Both the position numbers and the translations under genes were made by a program. Below, piece after piece: positions 22,811 through 27,627 of a stretch of DNA of 27,627 bases. Source of the stretch: SZUA-430 sp036840015. GTDB lineage: Bacteria; Pseudomonadota; Alphaproteobacteria; Micropepsales; Micropepsaceae. Positions within the stretch are counted from its first letter, which is position 1. The number at the start of each line of letters is the position of its first letter. Under the pieces are notes generated by a model. The model had not been told where the DNA came from. It did not search any database and saw only the letters and a list, made by a program, of their open reading frames with translations. The stretch is taken from positions 1 through 27,627 of the forward strand of contig DAISVV010000013.1 of assembly GCA_036840015.1 (NCBI GenBank), given 5' to 3'.

Positions 22811-22829
22811 TTCACGCTCGCTCCCGAGA

Positions 22830-24968
22830 TCAGGCTGCGCGAACTTTCCGCAGGAACTCCTCGATTTCCAGTTTCATGTCAACCGCAGACTTGCTCAGCA
22901 GCCGCGTCGCATCAAACACCTGATTTGCAGCATCGCTCGTTTCGGCCACTGCAGTCGCCACGCCGGTCACATTCTTGGTGACTTCCAACGTGCCGGTTGC
23001 GGCCTGTTCGCAACTGCGTGCAATTTCCTTTGTCGCTGCACCCTGCTCCTCAACCGCACTCGCAATTGCCGTTGAGATCTGATTGATGCGATCGATGGAT
23101 GCGGCGATGTTCCGAATGGCGGAGACCGCGTCCTGCGTCACGGTCCGCATGTTCTCGATCTGGGCAGAGATGTCGTCCGTGGCCTTTGCCGTCTGGTTGG
23201 CCAGAGACTTGACCTCGGAGGCGACGACCGCGAAGCCCTTTCCGGCTTCACCGGCACGCGCAGCCTCGATCGTCGCATTGAGAGCCAGCAAATTGGTCTG
23301 GCTGGCAATGTCATTGATAAGTTCGACCACTTTGCCGATTTTCTGCGCCGACTCGGTCAGACCCTGCACCGTCGTATCGGTGGTCCTGGCTGCCTCGACT
23401 GCCTTTGCAGAGAAATCTGCGGCGTCATTGACTTGCCGCGAAATCTCGCCAATCGAAGCCGACAGCTCTTCAGCGGCAGCTGCGATGGTCTGCACGTTGG
23501 CAGCCGCCTCTTCCGAGGCCGACGCAACGGTCGACGTCTTGTGGCTTGTGCCCTGCGCATTCGAGTTGAGGCCCTGCGCCGTATGCTCAAGCTGCGTCGA
23601 CGCCGACGAGACCGAAGACACCAGCTCGCCAATGTTTTCGCGGAACTTGGCCGTGACGGTCGCCACCTGCTGCGAACGGTTCTCAGCCTCGCGACGCTCC
23701 TGATCCTTCTGAGACATCATGCGGTCAAGTTCGACGGCCGACTCCTTGAACACCTGCAATGCAGAGGCCATGATGCCCAATTCGTCCTTCCTGCCGAGGC
23801 CAGGAACTTCGATTTCCTTGTTGCCGCCGGCAAGCGAGCGCATCGAATCAGCTACCGCGAGAATAGACCCTGCGACATTGCTGCCGATGAGCCATGACAG
23901 CACCGCGATCACGGCGACAGCCAGTGCCAGAGAGGCAATCATCCAGAAAAACACAGTTCCGGCGACGTTGTTGATCTCGGCGTCAGCCACGCTAACGAGG
24001 ACCGACCAACTCAGACCCGGGTAGGTGTAAGCACCCGACGTATGGGCAAACCCGATGGCTTTGGCGACACCCGTCTCCGGGCTGTTCTCCACCGATATCC
24101 CACTCTTGCCTTGAACAGCGTCGCGCGCAGCGGCAACGCCCTTTGCAGCAAGGTCCTCCACGCCAACAACAGCCATGTTGCGCGCATATGCTCCACCCGT
24201 CTTTGCCGGGGCTGCGTTGACCAGAACTTTTCCGTCCTTGCCCAGAACAGTGATTTCCGCGCCGACAAGCCCGCGATTAGCAAGCGACTTGTAGAAGGTC
24301 ATCACGATTTCTTCGACAAGCTTGAAGTCTGCGAAGTTGACCCAAACGCCGATCCGTTCGCCGGCCGCGTTCTTCACCGGCGCTGCGAAAACGATCGACA
24401 AACCTTCATTGCCGTAGAGGCCGCCATCCAGTTCGTTCGCCGCCGGTTGCTCGACCACAGTACCGGTCAGGCCGTCCCGACCCTGCAGGAACTCTCCGGC
24501 GAGCGCCTTGCGGAACCACGACTGGTTGGCAAAGTTCCTCGAGTAGATCGCTGAGGTGTCCAACGCCTTCCCGGTTGGATCGACGGTGTTGACTGCGAGA
24601 ACGCCGCCCTCATTGTCGAGCAGGATCATGAGCCGATAGAGGCCATAGTTGGTCATGTAGGCATTCATGGCGCCCACCAACGTGTTCGACCCGGTCTGGT
24701 TGCGCCAGTTCTGCGGGTCCCATGCGGCCGCATTGGCGCCAAATGCCTGCACGTCTCCGTAACGTTCGAAGAGGTTTCTGTCTATGACGTCGCCAACCGC
24801 CGTTGCCGTGTCCTTGATCGGGGCGCGGTAAGCAGCCTCGATCGAATCCCTGAATGAGAAATAGACGCCGATCAAAAGCAAAGCCGGCAACACGCCAAAC
24901 ATCAGGAAAAAGGCAATAAGCCTCGACTTGATGCTTGTCATCGAGAAAAGAGAAGACGCGTTCGTCAT
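22830..24968 (-). CDS. Methyl-accepting chemotaxis protein with periplasmic Cache-type sensor
   Basis: This receptor of about 712 residues has TM1 (about 17-38), a periplasmic sensor of about 290 residues, TM2 (about 338-361), a HAMP linker (about 362-412) and a long methyl-accepting signalling coiled coil. The hairpin tip (553-590) reads NDIASQTNLLALNATIEAAR followed by GEAGKGFAVVASEVKSLA, the region that contacts CheA/CheW. The sensor contains FANQSWFRKALAGEF and VFAAPVKNAAGERIGVWVNF, typical of dCache domains that bind small ligands. No C-terminal CheR/CheB-tethering pentapeptide is present (ends EEFLRKVRAA). It is an orphan, with no che genes nearby. ATG 24968 was chosen over GTG 24977. 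Codon use looks slightly less GC-extreme than neighbours, but this was not measured. Confidence 0.95.
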   Translation of the reverse strand: MTNASSLFSMTSIKSRLIAFFLMFGVLPALLLIGVYFSFRDSIEAAYRAPIKDTATAVGDVIDRNLFERYGDVQAFGANAAAWDPQNWRNQTGSNTLVGAMNAYMTNYGLYRLMILLDNEGGVLAVNTVDPTGKALDTSAIYSRNFANQSWFRKALAGEFLQGRDGLTGTVVEQPAANELDGGLYGNEGLSIVFAAPVKNAAGERIGVWVNFADFKLVEEIVMTFYKSLANRGLVGAEITVLGKDGKVLVNAAPAKTGGAYARNMAVVGVEDLAAKGVAAARDAVQGKSGISVENSPETGVAKAIGFAHTSGAYTYPGLSWSVLVSVADAEINNVAGTVFFWMIASLALAVAVIAVLSWLIGSNVAGSILAVADSMRSLAGGNKEIEVPGLGRKDELGIMASALQVFKESAVELDRMMSQKDQERREAENRSQQVATVTAKFRENIGELVSSVSSASTQLEHTAQGLNSNAQGTSHKTSTVASASEEAAANVQTIAAAAEELSASIGEISRQVNDAADFSAKAVEAARTTDTTVQGLTESAQKIGKVVELINDIASQTNLLALNATIEAARAGEAGKGFAVVASEVKSLANQTAKATDDISAQIENMRTVTQDAVSAIRNIAASIDRINQISTAIASAVEEQGAATKEIARSCEQAATGTLEVTKNVTGVATAVAETSDAANQVFDATRLLSKSAVDMKLEIEEFLRKVRAA

Positions 24969-25286
24969 TGGACCCACTCACGTTTTGTGTGGCCTGACAC
25001 TACGAAAGTAGTGTTACACGAAGGTAAATTGGTTCAGCGGGTCGGAAAAAACTTTGTCAAAAGCTGACAAGTCTTCGTGTCGACGGTCTGGGATGCTCGA
25101 CCCAGTTCACCTGTCATGTTTCCCAGTCTGACCACGTTGCGGGGCCTCACAGCTGTTGAACCGCATTTGACGCGCAGCCTGATCCCACTCACACGAGCCA
25201 TCCCACGTGGTGTCAGCGTGATAATGGCCAACCGATGCGTCCTGCAAGTGCCGCTCGTGCGGGCGCTTGCATCATGAGCGCTGCGC
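24969..25286. other. 318-base region without a convincing gene
   Basis: This gap between the chemoreceptor and the small secreted protein holds an 18-base perfect hairpin (24997-25014) near the chemoreceptor start. It also holds a minus-strand TTGACA (25060-25055) that lacks a good -10. Reading frames here (25034-25351 minus, 25077-25277 plus) have no family resemblance and were not called. Confidence 0.5.
24997..25014. repeat. Short perfect hairpin upstream of the chemoreceptor gene
   Basis: ACACTAC-GAAA-GTAGTGT is a 7-bp perfect inverted repeat. It lies 29 bases upstream of the chemoreceptor ATG and would be in the 5' leader or the operator. If transcribed from the plus strand the loop is a GAAA tetraloop. 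Confidence 0.4.
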
Positions 25287-25664
25287 CTACTTTCGCCGGA
25301 GCAGGAAGTATGCGCCAGCCGCGACGACGATGAGAACTGCAATGATGACACCTATTCCCGCGCCACCGCCTTCGGCTGCCGGCGGCTGCCCGGCGTCAGG
25401 AGGCGCTGCCTCCGCGAGGGCGGCGGCAGGCGCAGCCTCGGCGGGAGGCTCGGTCCCGACCGGTTCGGGCATGGCGGGATCCTGAGGTGCCGGTGTCTCC
25501 TGCGGCGGCGTGGGCTCGATGGGCGGACTGTCGGGTTCGGGCGGGGCCATGTTTGCCACCTGGAACGCGCCGCTCTCGTGTCGATCGGCTGCCATCGCGG
25601 TAAGCGGGCTGGCGAGCAGCATCATGCCTGCTACGAGAAGCGCACGTGGGGCCTTGATGATCAT
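25287..25664 (-). CDS. Small exported Pro/Glu/Ala-rich protein with C-terminal Gly-rich/TM/basic tail, unknown function
   Basis: No family was recognised. The 125-residue protein has a signal peptide (residues 1-26: MIIKAPRALLVAGMMLLASP, ending AMA-AD). About 70 residues of Pro/Glu/Ala-rich, low-complexity, presumably extended sequence (PPEPDSPPIEPTPPQETPAP) follow. The C-terminus is AAEGGGAGIG, then a hydrophobic helix VIIAVLIVVAAGAYFLL, then RRK. The end has the three-part layout (short motif, TM helix, basic residues) of C-terminal sorting signals such as GlyGly-CTERM, but could equally be a plain membrane anchor. ATG 25664 has AGAGGA about 8 bases upstream. The stop is TAG. It is a monocistronic-looking gene between the chemoreceptor and the di-iron protein. 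Confidence 0.7.
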   Translation of the reverse strand: MIIKAPRALLVAGMMLLASPLTAMAADRHESGAFQVANMAPPEPDSPPIEPTPPQETPAPQDPAMPEPVGTEPPAEAAPAAALAEAAPPDAGQPPAAEGGGAGIGVIIAVLIVVAAGAYFLLRRK

Positions 25665-25769
25665 GTCCGGGTTCCTCTGCAAACGGGGCGCATGCCCTTG
25701 GGTGGCAGGGTCCCCGGCGGTTGACTTGTTGTCAAGCCGCGCCCACCGGGGCTACGGCACGCGCGGTGG

Positions 25770-26621
25770 TCAGGCCGGCGCCATTGTCCGGACGGGCGGT
25801 CCCATGCGCCAGACGCGGAAGCGCACGAACTGCCAGAGGGCGCGGCCGATGAACTTGAGCACGTTCGATTCCGGATGCACACCGATCGCCTTACCCGTCA
25901 TGGCCACCGCCCGCTCAATGTGCAGCGGCTTGTAGAGGCGGAACATTGCCGACTGGTAGGCCTGGTTGCAGGCGTTGCGGTCGTAGGGAATGTCCTTCTC
26001 ACGGTCGGCGGGCACGTTGGCGCAGTAATAGGCCATCGCCAGTTCGTCGTCCTCGGTCTCCGAGACGCGGGTGGCTGCGATCCACAGGCGCTTCCAGAAA
26101 CCGGGCTTCTGTTCGGACTGCACGCCCATGAGATCGTAGAACAGTCGGTAGTGCGCAAACTCGTCGGCGGCGATGAGACCTGCAACCTGCTTGAGCACGG
26201 GTTCGTCCGAAGCATCGCGCAGCGCCACATACGCAGAAGACGTGCCGCACTCGACGACGCAGCGGGCGATGAGTTCACCCACGCGGCTGCCGCGGACAGA
26301 ACCGTCGGCGTTGATGAAGTGCGCGGGCCTGTAGGCCTTGCGGAAACGCGCAAAGGCCTCGTCGAACTTGAAGGTGGGATCGGCCATCTCTGCCCAACGG
26401 CCGAGGGCTTCGCCATGCTGGACTTCCTCGGTGCCCCAGCGGGAGAGCGACTTCATCATCTCCGGCTCGTTGGCGAAGACCTTGCGCAGGTACTCCACGT
26501 AGTCGGTCGCGTTGTACTCCACGAGGGAGGCCGCCTTGACGAGGCTCACGAGGGCGGGATCCAGTTTCGAGCGATCGAAACGGCTCCAGTCGATGGAGTC
26601 GAGGGTCCAGTGCTCACGCAT
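25770..26621 (-). CDS. Ferritin-like di-iron protein (acyl-ACP-desaturase-like)
   Basis: This 283-residue, mostly helical protein carries a full carboxylate-bridged di-iron ligand set in a four-helix arrangement. The ligands are Glu35 in SLVEYNATDY, E66-x2-H69 in WGTEEVQHGEA, Glu124 in RCVVECGTSSAY, and E154-x2-H157 in AADEFAHYRLF. The E, ExxH, E, ExxH pattern is that of acyl-ACP desaturases and related ferritin-like oxygenases. No N-terminal transit or signal sequence is present. The substrate is unknown; fatty-acid desaturation or another hydroxylation is possible. The start at 26621 (MREHWTLDSIDW) is favoured over upstream in-frame starts because the preceding residues look non-coding and overlap the atp terminator region. 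It lies downstream of atpC on the same strand. Confidence 0.8.
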   Translation of the reverse strand: MREHWTLDSIDWSRFDRSKLDPALVSLVKAASLVEYNATDYVEYLRKVFANEPEMMKSLSRWGTEEVQHGEALGRWAEMADPTFKFDEAFARFRKAYRPAHFINADGSVRGSRVGELIARCVVECGTSSAYVALRDASDEPVLKQVAGLIAADEFAHYRLFYDLMGVQSEQKPGFWKRLWIAATRVSETEDDELAMAYYCANVPADREKDIPYDRNACNQAYQSAMFRLYKPLHIERAVAMTGKAIGVHPESNVLKFIGRALWQFVRFRVWRMGPPVRTMAPA

Positions 26622-26679
26622 GTCCGTTTTCCCAAGCTGACCGGCTTCCCGCCAGCCGCATTCGCTTACCGCATTCATA

Positions 26680-26717
26680 TAGCAAAGCGGGCGCCCCTCT
26701 TCCATGGGGAGCGCCCG
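26680..26717 (-). terminator. Probable terminator of the atp operon
   Basis: On the minus strand CGGGCGC-T-CCC pairs with GGG-GCGCCCG (26717-26707 with 26697-26688, one bulge), followed by CTTTGCTAT, a weak U tract. It lies about 45 bases after the atpC stop, before the di-iron gene. Confidence 0.5.
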
Positions 26718-26761
26718 TCCAAACGTCACAACCCGGCAGCTGCGTTAACCCCGCAAAGGGC

Positions 26762-27160
26762 TCAGTGCAGGGCGGATTGCAATTCCCGCAACCTGTCAAG
26801 GGTTTCCTGCGCCCGTTCGCGCTTGGCCGGATCCCTCGCGTCGGCGACGTCTTCCTCGGCATTGCGAATGCGCGCTTCCAGTGCCGCGCGGGCAAGCGCG
26901 GCGAGCGGCATGGCCTCTTCCGCGAGCACGGTCAGGCCCTTGGCCGTGACTTCGGCGAAGCCACCGCGCACGAAGAATTTCTCGCCCGCCCTGCCCTGTG
27001 ACTGGATGGTCAGGACACCCGGCCGCAACGCGGTCATCAGCGGTGCGTGGTTGGCCAGCACACCGAAGTCGCCTTCCGAGCCCGGCACATCGACCTGGTC
27101 GACCTCAGCCGACATCAGCAGGCGTTCCGGGGAAACCAGATCGAAGTGCAATTTGCTCAT
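26762..27160 (-). CDS. atpC: F1F0 ATP synthase epsilon subunit
   Basis: This 132-residue protein has the epsilon beta-sandwich: LHFDLVSPERLLMSAEVDQV, then VPGSEGDFGVLANHAPLMTAL, then FFVRGGFAEVTAKGLTVLAEEA. A C-terminal helical region ends LDRLRELQSALH. Epsilon joins the F1 central stalk to the c-ring and can inhibit ATP hydrolysis. It follows atpD by 6 bases on the minus strand, the normal end of an atpHAGDC operon. The C-terminal helical domain is somewhat short, as is common in alphaproteobacteria. A probable terminator lies downstream. Confidence 0.95.
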   Translation of the reverse strand: MSKLHFDLVSPERLLMSAEVDQVDVPGSEGDFGVLANHAPLMTALRPGVLTIQSQGRAGEKFFVRGGFAEVTAKGLTVLAEEAMPLAALARAALEARIRNAEEDVADARDPAKRERAQETLDRLRELQSALH

Positions 27161-27166
27161 GACTTA

Positions 27167-27627
27167 TCAGGCCGCCTCGGCTGCAAGGCGCTCGGCCTTC
27201 TTCACGGCGTCCTCGATGGTGCCAACCATGAGGAAGGCCTGCTCGGGAAGGTGATCGTAGTCACCGCGGCACAGGCCTTCGAAGCCCTTCACGGTGTCGG
27301 CGATATCGACGAAGACGCCTGGCGTGTTCGTGAAGACTTCGGCGACGTGGAAGGGCTGCGAGAGGAAGCGCTCGATCTTGCGGGCGCGGGCGACAAGCAG
27401 CTTGTCCTCTTCGGAGAGTTCATCCATCCCGAGGATGGCGATGATGTCCTGGAGCGACTTGTAGCGCTGCAGGATGCGCTGCACTTCGCGGGCAACGCGG
27501 TAGTGGTCTTCACCGACGACACGCGGGTCGAGAATGCGCGACGTGGAGTCAAGCGGGTCGACGGCCGGATAGATGCCCTTCTCGGAGATCGCGCGGTTCA
27601 ACACGGTCGTGGCGTCAAGGTGGGCAA
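27167..27627 (-). CDS. atpD: F1F0 ATP synthase beta subunit, C-terminal part (cut by window edge)
   Basis: The frame is open through the right window edge. The visible 152 residues begin AHLDATTVLNRAISEKGIYP, continue AVDPLDSTSRILDPRVVG and LQDIIAILGMDELSEEDKLL, and end EQAFLMVGTIEDAVKKAERL. These are hallmark stretches of the catalytic beta subunit C-terminal half, including the DELSEED-loop counterpart (here DELSEED exactly) that pushes the gamma shaft. The nucleotide-binding Walker motifs lie outside the window. It is the gene upstream of atpC in the atp operon. Confidence 0.97.
   Translation of the reverse strand, partial: AHLDATTVLNRAISEKGIYPAVDPLDSTSRILDPRVVGEDHYRVAREVQRILQRYKSLQDIIAILGMDELSEEDKLLVARARKIERFLSQPFHVAEVFTNTPGVFVDIADTVKGFEGLCRGDYDHLPEQAFLMVGTIEDAVKKAERLAAEAA

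Noticed and set aside
25034..25351. 105-codon minus-strand frame in the gap before the chemoreceptor
   Set aside because: Overlaps the C-terminus of the small exported protein in another frame. Ser/Arg/Thr-rich, with no ribosome site or family.
25875..27254. 459-codon open frame on the plus strand across the di-iron gene and atpC
   Set aside because: It spans two well-supported minus-strand genes plus their spacer. The composition is typical of antisense frames.

Overview
The window is a high-GC chromosomal segment from an alphaproteobacterium. The evidence is the core gene order rplU-rpmA-GNAT-obgE-proB-proA-nadD-rsfS-rlmH followed by envC-ctpA-(divergent polysaccharide deacetylase)-rppH, together with atpD-atpC, rlmJ and a Fur-type iron-regulated ferric transporter. 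The genus cannot be fixed from sequence alone. No insertion sequence, prophage, CRISPR array or rRNA/tRNA gene was seen. Most of the window is ordinary housekeeping DNA, with some anomalies inside otherwise standard genes.

Region 1-2.1 kb (minus strand): the N-terminal part of an FkbM-type methyltransferase runs off the left edge. Next come a GDT1/UPF0016 manganese-exporter-like protein with a recognisable yybP-ykoY manganese riboswitch in its leader, and an SDR oxidoreductase. Region 2.2-6.0 kb: a ferric-iron ABC transporter split into two facing units, the periplasmic binding protein on plus and permease plus ATPase on minus. Each unit has a Fur-box-like site upstream, and they meet tail to tail with 2 bp between the stop codons. 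Region 6.1-8.3 kb: a TauE/SafE permease, a small secreted beta/gamma-crystallin-like protein, and rlmJ.

Region 8.3-15.1 kb (plus): rplU-rpmA behind a near-consensus promoter and closed by a strong terminator, a GNAT acetyltransferase, then the compact block obgE-proB-proA-nadD-rsfS-rlmH. proB stops about 50 codons early at a TAG. The rest of its PUA domain is still present in the same frame, interrupted by a second TAG and closed by TGA at the position expected for full-length ProB. rsfS appears to start at CTG and to carry a basic, histone-H1-like N-terminal tail. Region 15.2-22.7 kb (plus): thiolase, gpmA, an EnvC-like factor with no visible signal peptide, ctpA, a strong terminator, a divergent polysaccharide deacetylase, rppH and an alpha/beta hydrolase.

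Region 22.8-27.6 kb (minus): a large chemoreceptor, a small secreted Pro/Glu/Ala-rich protein with a C-terminal Gly-rich/TM/basic tail, a di-iron ferritin-like protein, atpC, and the C-terminal part of atpD running off the right edge. I did not find a clearly new multi-gene system. The most notable points are the doubly amber-interrupted proB tail, the riboswitch, the structured obgE leader, and the unusual N-termini of RsfS and EnvC.
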